From: Larus michahellis
Taxonomy: Eukaryota > Chordata > Aves > Charadriiformes > Laridae
Assembly (NCBI RefSeq): GCF_964199755.1
Contig: NC_133898.1
Span: forward strand, 130,508,224-130,572,223
Reading direction: 5' to 3'
DNA length: 64,000 bases
Shown here in pieces: positions 10,496 to 21,413 of this stretch. The notes beneath the pieces were generated by a model, which was given only the letters and a program-made list of their open reading frames with translations, had not been told where the DNA came from and did no database searches. Position numbers and translations under genes: made by a program. Position 1 is the first letter of the stretch, and every line of letters starts with the position of its first letter.

Positions 10496-12799
10496 TTACA
10501 AAAATAACACAACTTAGAAGGTCACCGGCATGGCTAGACGTGACATGCGTGTGTAATCGTCTCCAAACATCCGGTCAGCTCTGTAAACAGACAGGAGAAA
10601 CCCCCGAGACCGGTGGCCAGAGTCACCTGAGGAGCGAACAGGAGGGACCGCGCGTGGCACAAGAGACCTGGAGAGCCCCTGAGCAGCAGGAACGGAGGAA
10701 GCCGTTAAACCACTCCAGGCACCGAGATCTGACCTTCAAAGTGAAGTGCACCATTCAGCAACAGGATTATTTACCCTCCTCAACAGAAAGAAAAAATACA
10801 GAGAAATAGCTTTGCAGCAAGCCAGAATTAAGTGGTTTCCTCCATTAGACAAGTGGGGAGGATTCCAGGGAACTCCGCACTCCTATAAAATGGAACGAGA
10901 CCCAGTCAGTGTAACTTGCGGCAGCTCCAGTGCCTGCCCTGCTGATCTCCCCCAGCCCAGCTTTTAATACACGCGGAAGAGGAAAAACAGAGCTACTTTA
11001 AATATTAACCTCCTGTAGCAGCATCTTCCCTTGGTTATTTCTACACCAGAGGAATAAAAAGTAATTCCCAGCAGGACAGCTTATTTCTTCTTCCCAGTAA
11101 CCCAGCACCAGAAAACAGAGCAAGAACAAAATGATACTGGCTTTAAAGTCCCTTAGTGCTTGCTGCCAAAAGGGGTTGGGGGGTTGAAATCTACTGTTGA
11201 TTTATGATATATTTTGAAAGGGAAACACAGAAAAACTGCCTTGAAGTGAAAAAAAAGTGAAAAAAACAAAAAATATTGCACTGACCACAAGAGAAAACAC
11301 TTTTGAACAGGATACCTGTGGGGTAAGGATACATACGCACACACTCCGTGGCTTTCATTCCACAGCTTAGTGTCCTGGCCTTCCCTGCCCACCTCACGCA
11401 GCAGCAAGGAAGTAAAACTGGGTCCTGACAAAACCATGAGACACCGAGGGATCTCCCGTTTGGTCCCCCTAAGAGCCTGGCAGGGAGGGCCTGACCTCTT
11501 TCAGGAAGGCAACGGCCAGATCTTAAGCCTCTACGAGGACTTGTTGAAGTGGCCAGTAATGCTCCCCTCCACATGGCCAAGAGTATCCAAAGAAAACAGC
11601 AGCTGTGACAAGGTGGGAGCAACGCGCACCCGCCTGCTGATCAGCGCCCCGTAACACAACCAGCAAAGCAGGGCGACGCGCTGCTGCTGTGAGAAAAGAG
11701 GGCTGGGGGAGTACATGCCCCCCCCCTCCAGTGCTCACCAAACCCGAGAGCGCCGCGGGGCCAAGCGAGCGGGCAGATCGCAGGCACCCACGCTGCTCTG
11801 CGGTGGGGACAAAATTGTCTCCTCCTTGGGTCAGCACCCTCCTCCTGACTGCAAATAGCCACGGCACCCACACTCCAGGACAGTCCCCCATGGTGGCACC
11901 TACCCAGAGCCTGCCAACGCAGCGGGAGCAGAGGGCTGGGAGAGAGGGAAACCATGGCTTGAGGGCCTGCAGCCTTCGGGGCTCTTCCTAAGAGCTCAGG
12001 GAGACAGAAGGAGATGGTGGTAGGAGACTCCGTGCTATGATGAGGAGGTGTGTGCTGGGGGGAGAGCCTAGTCCTGCCAAAGGGACTATTCTTGGCACCA
12101 CGACAGCTTGGGGAGGAGGCAGGGGACAAGCTGGGAAAGACTGGGACACTCTTGGAGCCAGTTTCTCCCTGCGGTACCAGAGGTTTCCTCAAGCAACCCA
12201 CCCTTTTCCTCGCTGCCAAAAGCAGCATCACTGGAAGGAGCCAGCTTTGACCAAGGAGCTGAAGCGCCCCAGTGCTTGGCAGTGCCCATGCGGCTTTGGC
12301 ATGGGCAGCCTTGCAGAGACGGCTCCAGGATAACCCAGGACTGACAACGCACTGCCCCTCCTGGGCATCCTCCACCCACGACGCCAACACTTTCAGGTGC
12401 AGCAGGTTTCGGGCCAGATCTCGCCCTGCCCTCACTGCATCCACAGGTTAGAGCCACACATCCAAACCCCTCCACGGCTGGTAACTCCCGGGAGGTGTTA
12501 ACGCAGCGGGGAAGGCAGGGACCCCACCGCTTTCAGCACTTACGCCAACCACGATCTGGGGCCACGGATGCAGGGAGGGCTCTGGGGTCCCTCTCCCCTC
12601 CTCAGCACTCTGCCCCTTTTCCATCCATCGCAAGCGCACTGCGGTCGGATGCAGTCCTGCTTCCACAGCCCGTGCTGGGATTGTGTGTGTCCATGCCAGC
12701 GGTAAGCGTGAGGAGGAGAGGGGTGCCCCACGGCCGTATGGCTGTTTGGGAGCTAGCTGGGAGGAGGGGAAGGTTTCCAGGTCTGAATGGCTCTGTTCC
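10490..12799 (-). other. DNAJC27: Probable DNAJC27 3' UTR
   Basis: The 2.3 kb immediately after the DNAJC27 stop on the minus strand has no recognisable gene, array or CR1. It becomes AT-rich towards 10480-11300, as is common for 3' UTRs. Minus-strand ATTAAA signals occur at 10963-10968 and at 10490-10495. The distal end is inferred and would need transcript evidence. Confidence 0.45.
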
Positions 12800-12932
12800 C
12801 TACTTGATGTTTTTGAGGAGCGCGGTCCGGGCGTTCACCACCGCTTTGAAGGCGTCCTCGCTGCCGGGAGCCACACACTTATCGGGGTGGAGCAGCACGG
12901 CCAGCTTCCGATAGGCTTTGTTCACTTCATCC
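12800..12932 (-). CDS. DNAJC27: DNAJC27 coding exon 7 (J domain end and stop)
   Basis: 133 nt: one base completes Arg230, then residues 231-273 and TAG at 12802-12800. The acceptor is TCTCCTAG. It encodes the second half of the J domain, with DEVNKAYRKLAVLLHPDKCV containing the Hsp70-stimulating HPD triad at residues 245-247, then helix III (residues AFKAVVNARTALL) and the C-terminus KNIK. There is no C-terminal prenylation cysteine, as known for this atypical Rab. The seven exons sum to 822 nt, exactly the 273-residue length of mammalian DNAJC27, which supports every junction. Confidence 0.97.
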
Positions 12933-14283
12933 CTAGGAGATAAGACAAGAGTGAGGGGACCCATGCCACACACAGCCCAGCTCAGCCTTGCCCTGCCTGG
13001 CAGAGCACAGCAGGGCCAGGAGCCCCCCCTGTGCTCAACAGCCCTTTTGAACCCTTCCCTCACTGGCACCAAGGATCTCCAGGCTTTGGAGGTGATGCTA
13101 TGGAGAAAGAGCTGTAGAAAAGCACACAAGGTACTTCTTGGTGTGGCATGAACCCCTCTCCTGGGGCAGATACACCCTCTCCACCACGGGACAGTGCCGG
13201 CACAAATGTTCCCATCACAGCAGACACGTGCCTGTGACACGTGCCGTGGTGTGCTGAGTCTCTGGCACCAGGAGAGCAGAAAGCTGGGAGACAGCGTGGG
13301 GGCACACACACCCTGACTCAGCTTCGCATCAAACCGCCTACGCACTCCGGGCAAAGGCATTGCACATCACTTCAGCCCTTCATGCCTTGGGTGTCTGGTC
13401 CACAGCAGGCATCGCGGCTCCAGCTGCAGGCTGGGGAGAGAGGGGGGCACCTCCTGAGAGAGGCGATTCCATCCATGCTGGCAATCACAGCACAAACTGC
13501 CCTGCAGAGCTCCTGATCTCTCCCCATGGATGAGGAGGGGTTAGGCTCAACACCTGTATTTCAGAGAGCCAATGGAAGGATCTATGAGTCCCAAATGATC
13601 TATGTTAGCCAAAAACCCACTCTCAGCCACTCCATAAGGTGTACACAAGGGTAGTCCTCGTGGTTCAGAGAGAAGAAAGCAAGGCATAGCTCTGGCAGCT
13701 TGTTTTAGCTGCCCAAGTCATCCAGCAGAACTGGGAGATTCAATATCCAACCTCTTACACAGGCAATGACCAGTTCCACCTGGCTAGAGGTCCTCTAAGG
13801 AAGACAGGAGAAAGCTTGTCTTGTGGGAGTACCACTTCCAGCTGAAAAAGCTGTAACATCAATCCCTTTTTGATAACTTGGGCAGCAGCATTACAGCAGC
13901 CTAAAAGCTTCTCCAGGTGTGGAGAGCAAGGAAGGTAAAGCTGGAGCTGCTCCAAACACATCTGGCAAGGGAGCGACCAGAGACGGCTCAGCCTGGAGGC
14001 AGGACGCAGGGCCAGGCAGGTGACAGGGCTGAAGTTCTCATGTTCATCATCTCCTCCTTCCCTCCAGCCAGGCTTGTCTATTAAAAGGGGAATTTTGGTG
14101 CTCAGGACCAAGGGTTTCTTTTGCATTGCCCCAGTTTTGTGGGTAGATACAAACTCCTTGTGCCTAGCTACTGGATAAACCAAGGTGAGCTTATCAGCAG
14201 GCACGTCACAGATCACGGATGCAACCAGCCTGTCAGGACAGGAAGATTAGGGACAGCCAGGCAATTACGGAAGTCTCTCTCAC
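12933..14283 (-). other. DNAJC27: DNAJC27 intron 6
   Basis: GTGAGA donor at 14283 downwards and CCTAG acceptor at 12933. It is 1.35 kb of single-copy DNA, and I see no repeat element or extra exon in it. Confidence 0.9.
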
Positions 14284-14444
14284 CTTGTGGCTCCGGGTTT
14301 GACCCCTAGCATGTCCCAGCTGTCCTTGCTGTTGCGGATCCTGCGAATGGCATCTGCCTGCTCTTTGGTGAAGCCAACCCCCATGCTGGAGGGGGGACGC
14401 TTCCCGCCGTTGTCACACAGCTCAATGATGGCAGAGTAAAAAGT
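14284..14444 (-). CDS. DNAJC27: DNAJC27 coding exon 6 (GTPase/J-domain junction)
   Basis: 161 nt: residues 177-229 plus two bases of Arg230. The acceptor is CCGCAG and the donor GTGAGA. It encodes the last GTPase helix (TFYSAIIELCD), a variable linker containing GGKRPPSSMGVG, and the start of the J domain (DSWDMLGVKPGAT). The linker is the least conserved stretch relative to mammals, while the sequence FTKEQADAIRRIRNSKDSWD is nearly invariant. This exon physically joins the two domains, so the Rab-J fusion is not an annotation artefact. Confidence 0.97.
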
Positions 14445-14988
14445 CTGCGGACACAGGAAGGAGTCAGTGGAAATGAATGGTCCCCAAAGGTGGTGGCAGC
14501 ACACAGGTGACCCCACTGCCCTCGCTGGCTGCAGACTCATCCTCCAAAGGATGGGGGAACACTTGGACAACTGCTAAATGTTCACGCCCCACTGCCTGGG
14601 CTGTGGGGGGCTGGGATACTCCAGGTCAGGGGGATCCCGTCCCTGCAAGGACCACGGGGCAGACTGAGGAGAAGGCCAGGGCCCACATTTATCTCAAACC
14701 CACTTCAGCTCAGTGCTAGACCCAAATAAGTGACACGGGCACCTCTGCATCGTGTTCCCAGTCCAGCAAGAGGGATCATAAACTCTGAGCAACGCAATGC
14801 TAGGGCCGGCTCAGGACTGGGAGGACCAATTCAGGCCCTGTGCCAAATGGCTACGGCTTACTCAGGGCGGCATTTCACTGGGAAGACACCTCTGGGGCAG
14901 CGGCCCCAGGGGTTTTGTGGGATCCAGGCAGTTCAGGAGACATTCTGCCATCGAATCCTGTGCCCTCACCACCATCACTACACCTCAC
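14445..14988 (-). other. DNAJC27: DNAJC27 intron 5
   Basis: A 544-bp intron with GTGAGG donor and CGCAG acceptor. No repeat or additional exon is seen. Confidence 0.9.
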
Positions 14989-15111
14989 CTGAAACATCTC
15001 GTTGATTCCTTCTCCTGTTTGCGCCGATGTCTCAAAGTAAAGAAAGCCCCGGCTCTCTGCCCAGAGCCGCCCCTCACTTTCATCCACACTGCGGTGCTTG
15101 GTGCAGTCGAT
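14989..15111 (-). CDS. DNAJC27: DNAJC27 coding exon 5 (G4/G5 guanine-binding motifs)
   Basis: 41 codons, residues 136-176, phase 0 at both ends, TCTAG acceptor and GTGAGG donor. It begins with ID, completing the G4 motif NKID (residues 134-137) whose first half is in exon 4. It also contains the G5 motif ETSA at 162-165, within the segment RGFLYFETSAQTGEGINEMF. Both motifs that select guanine are intact, so nucleotide binding should be retained. Confidence 0.97.
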
Positions 15112-15560
15112 CTAGACCGGGAGAAAAGGCAGAGACCAGAGCTCAGCCAGGGTCTGCAGCGGCAGCTGGAGGAACACAGCTCCAAGGCCGACTGTCTAAC
15201 AGCAGGTAAGGAGCCTGTCTGGTTGGAGAGGCTGTTTGCTTATCTTGAAGGGACGGGAGGCAGCGTGAAAAGAAAGCACAGAAAATTCAAGTGAAAAGCC
15301 CTCTGAGAGTTTTTCTAGTCAGAGACAACATCACCTCTACTTCCTGACTGATGTGTGGCCACCACGTTCTCAAAACCCCATTGAAATTCGGTCTCCAGCG
15401 CTCCTCACACACAGATCTGGCTCTTAGAAAGTCTTCCCTACCGCCTATTTCCCTCACTACAGCTGGACCTCAACAGCTTGGGCTCAGGCTGGGAACACAA
15501 CGAGCCCCGAGGGCTGGAGATCAGGGCCGTACGGCAGCCTGGCTCCCCGCCACAGCCCAC
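15112..15560 (-). other. DNAJC27: DNAJC27 intron 4
   Basis: A 449-bp intron with donor GTGGGC (a G at +4 instead of the usual A) and a TCTAG acceptor. No repeat or extra exon is seen. Confidence 0.88.
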
Positions 15561-15725
15561 CTTGTTCGCACAGACAACGAAGACGACGTTCTCCATGTTC
15601 CCGTGGGGGCCCAGCTCCTGCTTCATCTCAGCCAGCCACGTGTCCAGCGCATCGAAAGACTCCTTCTGTCCCACGTCGTAGACCAGGATGACCCCCTGCG
15701 TGTCCTTGTAAAACTCGTTCCTCAC
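15561..15725 (-). CDS. DNAJC27: DNAJC27 coding exon 4 (core of GTPase fold)
   Basis: 55 codons, residues 81-135, phase 0 at both ends, CCGCAG acceptor. It encodes switch-II helix and central strands: VRNEFYKDTQGVILVYDVGQ, then WLAEMKQELGPHGNMENVVF, ending VVCANK with the first two residues of the NKID motif. Compared with human the sequence is almost unchanged. The only substitutions are conservative, for example Val-Val for Ile-Ile before FVVCANK. Confidence 0.97.
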
Positions 15726-16310
15726 CTGCGGGGACAAAGGCAGGGCACTGGCATCAGGGACAGCCGGGCTGAGAGCCCACAGCCCGGCAGATTTGGGTGA
15801 TCGCCATTTAAGTGGCACCTATTTGGTTCTGTGATAAAAATCTCACCTCCACACAAATAGAAGATGCCGGAAAAAGGACAGATGGGGAACCCAAATAATG
15901 CCCTCGCTGTGCTGCCAGAGGAGAGCGATCAGCCTGTAAAATACTCGCCTCCACACAAAAGAGCACGGACACACAATGGCAGACAAGGTGCCAGACCAGC
16001 TCCTGGGGAGACTGGGCGGCCTGGGAGTCGACAGAGGCTCCCGTGTGTGTCCCTGTGCACGAGGCAGCAGGGGAGAGCGAGGATCCAGGGTCAGCCCCTG
16101 GACAGACTGCGTGTCTAAGCCCAGCTACCGGAGGGATCCGCGGGATGTCTGCCTGGGAGTGTGGGTGTGCGTAAGGGGGGCTGTACCAGCAGCTGGAGCA
16201 GGGCTGCAGCCTCTGCGGCTTCTGTGCTCAGTGCCAGCAACTGGGGAGACCAAGGATCCCCAGGACAGCTGCTGGATTAGTGTCTGAGGTCAGCTACAGG
16301 ACGGATACTG

Positions 16311-16648
16311 GAATAGAATAGACTGTTTCAGTTGGAAGGGACGTACAAGGATCATCTAGTGCAACTGTCTGACAGGGCTGACAAAAAGTTAAAGCATGTT
16401 ATTAAGGGCATTGCCCAAACACCTCTTAAACACTGCCAGGCTTGGGGCATCAACTGTCTCTCCAGGAAGCCTGTTCCAGTGTTCGACCACCCTCTCAGTA
16501 AAGAAACGCTTCCTAATGTCCCATCTAAACCTTCCCTGGCACAGCCTTGAACCATTCCCATGCATCCTGTCGCTGGATCCCAGGGAGAAGAGCTCAGCAC
16601 CTCCCTCTCCACATCCCCTCCTCAGGAAGCTGTAGAGCAATGCGGTCA
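16311..16648 (-). mobile_element. CR1 LINE 3' fragment
   Basis: Minus-oriented, 5'-truncated CR1. The sense strand encodes the end of the reverse transcriptase ORF ([20 protein letters not shown] then VEHWNRLPGETVDAPSLAVF), followed by the 3' UTR and the terminal GGTCCTT/TTCTATTC-type tail near 16311. It directly abuts a second CR1 in the opposite orientation. Confidence 0.9.
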
Positions 16649-16933
16649 GCCCCTCTTCTCCAAAGTAACAGGCGATAGGACAAGAAGAAATCGCCTCAAG
16701 TTCTGCCAGGGGAGGTTTAGGATGGATATCAGGAAAAATTTCTTCCCGGAAAGGGTTGTGAAGCATTGGAAGAGGCTGCCCAGGGCAGTGGTGGAGTCGC
16801 CATCCCTGGAGGGATTGAAAAGCCGGGCAGACGCGGTGCTGAGGGCCATGGGGTAGTGGTGGCCTTGGCAGGGTTGGGTTGATGACTGGACTTGATAATC
16901 TTAAAGGTCCCTTCCAACCTACATGATTCTATC
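16649..16933 (+). mobile_element. CR1 LINE 3' fragment
   Basis: Plus-oriented CR1 end encoding [20 protein letters not shown] and the [18 protein letters not shown] segment. It ends with GGTCCCTTCCAACCTACATG and ATTCTAT at 16933. It belongs to a different subfamily from its inverted neighbour. Confidence 0.9.
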
Positions 16934-18052
16934 CCTTTCTGCAGGGCTGCTCTTCAGTCACTCCTCTTGCCATTTATACTTGTGCCCAACTTTTTCTTTT
17001 CCCCTGTTTACTTATATTTTAGTATAAAACCAATTATACACCAATTATACACCAGAGATATGCTACATTCAGTATTAAATGCTGAAAATACAAAACCAAA
17101 GCAGCAACGCAGCATCAGTTTTCTGTCTTGTCACTCTTCAGTAAATACTTGCTGCGTACTTGTTCAGCAAATGTACAGTTTAAGCCCATTTACGCTTTTC
17201 AAGGACTCAGAGTCTTTCTGTTCTCCATTATCTCATATGGATTGGCTGTGGCAGAGCCAGAAAGTCGATACACATCAGCAGCTCATATATCTGGCAAGTG
17301 CTAACTGTGCTACAAAGACCTTTACTGACCACATCTGCATCAGATGAGTCTTTAGAGACTTCTATCCCAAAATTTCCTTATGCTGTCAGCCCTGTCCCAC
17401 AATCTCCCTGCTGTATTCCAGGCTATTCTTAATTAATTGGTTACTTGTACTGTATCAGGACTTACAAACCCAAGCCAAGACTTGCGGCTATGCACACAGA
17501 GACAAATTTAACATAGAAAGCCTTGTTGTGCCCAAAACTTTAGAGCACGCGATAAGTAAACGCTGAGAACGCAAGGGAGGAATGGGAGGTTTACGAGCAA
17601 CCAGATAAATAATAGTCACCTGGCCAGTACAAACCATTACATTCTCACTGTTGTCTCACTCTTTTGCCCTCCCTGATTTTCACTTTTTTATGTCACATTA
17701 GTATTTATCGTGTTATAAACTACTCTTTCCTAACATTCTATACATTTTTATTAGTCTCAGGATGATGCTTTACCAAGCAGCAACAGTATGATTATAATTG
17801 AGCATCCATTACACTGTTAAAACAATAGGATTATAATGGATAAACATTTAACGTTCCTTTCTCCCCCTTGTGAGCCCACTTTATTACTTGGTTTGTAATT
17901 GAAAATCAATGTGATTAGCAGTGAGCACAATCCAGCTTTGTGCCAGCTCTCCAAAGTGGATGTGGCAGTCTATGTGTTCAAATCCTAAAGTTTTATCCTG
18001 CAACCTCCTTTTTGTAAATAGTACCGCTTATTATTTGTATAGCAAATAATAA

Positions 18053-18125
18053 TGGAACGGAACGGAATGGAATGGAACATTTCAGTTGGAAGGGACCTAC
18101 AACAATCCTCTAGTTCAACTGCATG
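18053..18125 (-). mobile_element. CR1 LINE 3'-terminal fragment
   Basis: Only about 70 bp of the 3' end is left: a GGAAC/GGAAT pentamer-like tail followed by TTTCAGTTGGAAGGGACCTA, which reverse-complements to the conserved CR1 GGTCCCTTCCAACTGAAA end. Confidence 0.8.
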
Positions 18126-18827
18126 CGTTTACAGCACCTTGGTCATGGATTAGGATGCCAGTATGCTACAAATGCCCAAGGTAAGCTCCAAAGATCTCCC
18201 AATCTGAGGAAATTTAACCTCAAGGTGGGCAAATTGCTAAGCACAAGAAGCCACTTTGAAATAGGGCTAGCACCATGAGTGGTAGCTTGTAAAAGCCAAA
18301 CCGTACACTCGTTACTCTTTCTATCTATCAGAGTTGTTTGTAGCTTTATAGATTTCAGTTTTAATAACTTTGTTTTCCTTCTCCTGATCAGCGAGAGAGA
18401 CCAAGATGAGGCTACTGGTGCTGTCTGTGCCAGCGCTGGCTGTTTGTCGGTGTTGATCCGCACAGCCAGCCATGAACATACGTGTATAAGTCTTGTATAG
18501 GTGTGCTTGTGTGTGCCTACTGGGAATGCACACTCAGCCTCGCTACTGCTTGGACCTCGGAGAATGGAGCTGTGGCTCCTGAGTTTGGTAACTCCTAGCA
18601 GCCCAGAGTGGCTGCTCGCAGAAGCAGTGAGGGTTTCCAGTGCTGGCCTCCATTAGGTGTCCGTGGCAGGAAAGAAGGTGGTTTATTGTAGCATAGAAAG
18701 CTCGTAACTAATGTATTTTCAAGTTTCCCACCCCCAAACCCAATTTGGGGCAGAGCTGAGGAAAGCTGACGAGTGCCCAAATGCTTCTGAGATGGCCTGG
18801 CTGAGGCCAGAGCCGGGTCTGCCTTAC

Positions 18828-18897
18828 CTCGTAGAAAAATGGGTGCCCCGCCATGTCAAAGATGTTCACCTTGATCTCTCGGTCTCTGATCTGCACT
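18828..18897 (-). CDS. DNAJC27: DNAJC27 coding exon 3 (G3 / switch II)
   Basis: 70 nt: one base completes Lys57, then residues 58-80. TTTCAG acceptor, GTAAGG donor. It carries the G3 motif as DMAGH at residues 71-75 (within REIKVNIFDMAGHPFFYE), in place of the DTAGQ of classical Rabs. The catalytic glutamine is therefore replaced by His. This is a known peculiarity of the DNAJC27/RBJ family and predicts weak intrinsic GTP hydrolysis. Confidence 0.97.
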
Positions 18898-19421
18898 CTG
18901 AAAGAGAAATGGGAAATGCATTAGAAGGTTCTTCCTCAGCCCTTGCACAGGCTGTGCCCCGCAGGAACACCCTTTATCTCTGTCAGCCCTCCCCAGAGAA
19001 AGAGCTGGGTGACTGGGGACAGAAAAATTGGTAAGAAGTTCTGAGTGCTGGGGTTTAACGGCCAGAAAACTGCCTCTAGAGTCAGTCAGACGAGGAGGAC
19101 AGCACCACCTCTGGATGTAACACGCTATCGGGGGAGCTATGCTACCAGACGAAGGCTTATTATGCTGATTATCCTATTATTAAAGCAGAAATGCAGATTA
19201 TGGTGTGGAAACTAAGCAGCCTTGGCAGAGCCAGGCGCGCTTGCCTCAGGGCAGTGTGGTCACTCAGGAGCAGCGGGAGGTGGGATAGCCCCACCACACA
19301 TCTTCCCTCTGCCCCTGTGGAGACAAGCGTCTCCCACAGCAGACCCTCGCCTGCCATCTGCGACCATGCAGCTCATCCCACTCTCCCGGCACTCACGGCT
19401 CCTCAGTGTGAAGGTACTTAC
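18898..19421 (-). other. DNAJC27: DNAJC27 intron 2
   Basis: A 524-bp intron with a consensus GTAAGT donor and TTTCAG acceptor. No repeat or additional exon is recognised. Confidence 0.9.
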
Positions 19422-19504
19422 TTTGTGACACCGTAGTCGATACCAATAGTCGCCAGGTATTTGGGAACGAACCTCTTCTCACAGTAACGCTTTATAATGC
19501 AGCT
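19422..19504 (-). CDS. DNAJC27: DNAJC27 coding exon 2 (P-loop end, switch I)
   Basis: 83 nt: residues 30-56 and two bases of Lys57. TCACAG acceptor, GTAAGT donor. It starts SCIIKRYCEKRFVPKYLATI, so the P-loop GNAEVGKS is split between exons 1 and 2 at Lys29/Ser30. The switch-I threonine is in the segment YLATIGIDYGVT. Pro43 replaces the Ser found in human. Confidence 0.96.
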
Positions 19505-20122
19505 CTGTGAGAAAGAACAAGGGAGTCTCAAGCAGGAGGGCACTGTGCACCATAATATTCACATTACCAGGGAATTCGCTGTCAGCCCCCAGCCAGCAGG
19601 ACGGCTGCAGAGTCATCAACTCTCCCTAAGTCCCTAAACTAACTAATTAACCCACAATCAAAGCACAAAACTTTACCAGGAACAGTTTTCTTTCTGCAAG
19701 GGAAGGAAAGGCCAGGATCCCAGCCCCTGGCTGTCAGTTATTCCTTACCTGCTTGGAGCTAGGAGTGACAAGACACTGATTTATTCCCCCACAGTAAACA
19801 CCCAGCCTACAGGAGCTGTGTGTTCAGGGTCCTGGGGGCAGGCAGCTCCCCAAAAGCCAAAAAGAACATTTCGTCAGCCCAAGAGACATATTCAGGGTTC
19901 CACCAGGTCCCCCCACCCCTGCTCCTGCCCCTGCAGAGGAGTTGGCTGCTATCGGGCATTGAGAGATAAATACCATAACGACAAATGTCACCTGCCACCT
20001 CTTTGCCCACTCACTCTCTTCTGTAAGACCCCTCTGGATTTTCTTGCCATCAGTGAGGTATTTGTCTGTCTCAAGGGAGCCCTTGTGCTGTTAGCAGTGT
20101 AACGGGACTACATCGGTAGTAG

Positions 20123-20773
20123 AATTGAGAAGCTCAACAGGAGCCAGCGCACAGCAGCCAGAAACCCCCCCGCAGCCTGGGCTGCATCCCCAGCAGCGTG
20201 GGCAGCAGGGCGAGGGGGGGATTCTGCCCCTCTGCTGCGCTCGGGGGAGACCCCCCTGCAGTGCTGCCTCCAGCGCTGGGGCCTCGGCACAGGAGAGACA
20301 CGGAGCTGTTGGAGCGGGGCCAGAGGAGGCCCCGGAGATGCTGGGAGGGCTGGAGCCCCTCTGCTGGGAGGACAGGCTGAGAGAGCTGGGGGGGTTCAGC
20401 CTGGAGAAGAGAAGGCTCCGCGGAGACCTTCCAGCCCCTGCCAGTCCCTCAAGGGGCTCCAGGAAAGCTGGGGAGGGACTCTGGAGCAGGGAGGGGAGCC
20501 GTGGGACGAGGGGGAAGGGTTTTACACTGAAAGAGCGTGGATTTAGATGAGATATTGGGAAGAAATTCTTTGGTGTGAGGGGGGTGAGCCCCTGGCCCAG
20601 GTTGCCCAGAGAAGCTGTGGCTGCCCCATCCCTGGAGGGGTTCAAGGCCAGGTTGGCCTGGGCTTGGAGCAACCTGGGCTGGTGGGAGGTGTCCCTGCCC
20701 AGGGCAGGGGGTGGCACTGGCTGGGCTTTAAGGTCCCTTCCCACCCAAACCATTATGTGATTCTATGATTTAT
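20123..20773 (+). mobile_element. CR1 LINE 3' fragment (abundant local subfamily)
   Basis: Plus-oriented CR1 running from GAGAAGCTCAACAGGAGCC to the tail ATTATGTGATTCTATGA. It carries a frame-broken remnant of the reverse transcriptase C-terminus. It is nearly identical over most of its length to the copies at 28190-29024 and 53966-54805, so it is young. It is inserted antisense to DNAJC27. Confidence 0.93.
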
Positions 20774-21170
20774 TTAGCAAACAACAACAGGACAGCACTT
20801 AATGGAACACAGCTGGGAGAGGAAATAACACCCTGGAGAAGAGATAGTCCTTCATCACAGCAGGAGGAAGGGGAAAACCCTGACTAAAGCCAAACCGGGG
20901 AGGGACGGGATTCCCCCAGTGCCCCCGGGGAAGGCACCCACACCTTCTGCCCTCAGGCGCTGCGTGGCCGTGCGGGCTCCCTGTGAAGGAGGCGGACACG
21001 CGAACAGCTGTTCCTGAGCAGCCGCATCACGGAAGGACCCGGCCCACAGAGAGGGGAACGCTCTGGGGCCCGTGCGGCAGGCGGCGACTATAGAGGCGGC
21101 CACTGACAGCGGCGGGCGCCGCCATGACACCCGCCATCACCCGCCCTAGGCCCCGCCCCTTGCCACGCAG

Positions 21171-21400
21171 CCAATCAAAACCAATCAAACCCGCCCTTAT
21201 GACGCGAGGCCCCGCCCCCACAGCTGTCAATCTCCCACTCGCCCCAACCTCCCTCCTCGCAGCGCACGGCACCGCCTGCCTCCGATTGGCTCCCACCGGC
21301 CAGCACAGCCACCAATCCGCGGCCTCGCTACCAGCGTGGCCGCCTGCACCCGGCTCCCCCATTGGCTAACCCGCCTGCCCGCCAGCGCCCGCCCGCCAAT
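21171..21400 (+). promoter_or_regulatory. Cluster of six CCAAT boxes with GC boxes
   Basis: CCAAT or its complement occurs at 21171-21175, 21181-21185, 21285-21289, 21312-21316, 21361-21365 and 21396-21400. Interspersed are CCCGCCCC-type GC boxes (21151-21160, 21210-21219) and a TGACG. CCAAT boxes bound by NF-Y normally sit 60-100 bp upstream of a start site. Here they lie downstream of the DNAJC27 start codon, inside intron 1. This fits an antisense or alternative promoter better than the DNAJC27 core promoter. Confidence 0.6.
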
Positions 21401-21413
21401 GGCAGCGCCTCAC

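Larger units (their letters stand above)
15726..18827 (-). other. DNAJC27: DNAJC27 intron 3
   Basis: A 3.1-kb intron with GTAAGG donor and CCGCAG acceptor. It contains a tail-outward inverted CR1 pair (16311-16933) and a short CR1 3' end (18053-18125). The stretch 16940-18040 is markedly AT-rich, unlike the rest of the window, and I recognise nothing in it. Confidence 0.9.
19505..21413 (-). other. DNAJC27: DNAJC27 intron 1
   Basis: A 1.9-kb intron with GTGAGG donor at 21413 and TCACAG acceptor. It holds a plus-oriented CR1 (20123-20773) and, right after the donor, a CpG-rich stretch with six CCAAT boxes. The remainder (19505-20122) shows nothing recognisable. Confidence 0.9.
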
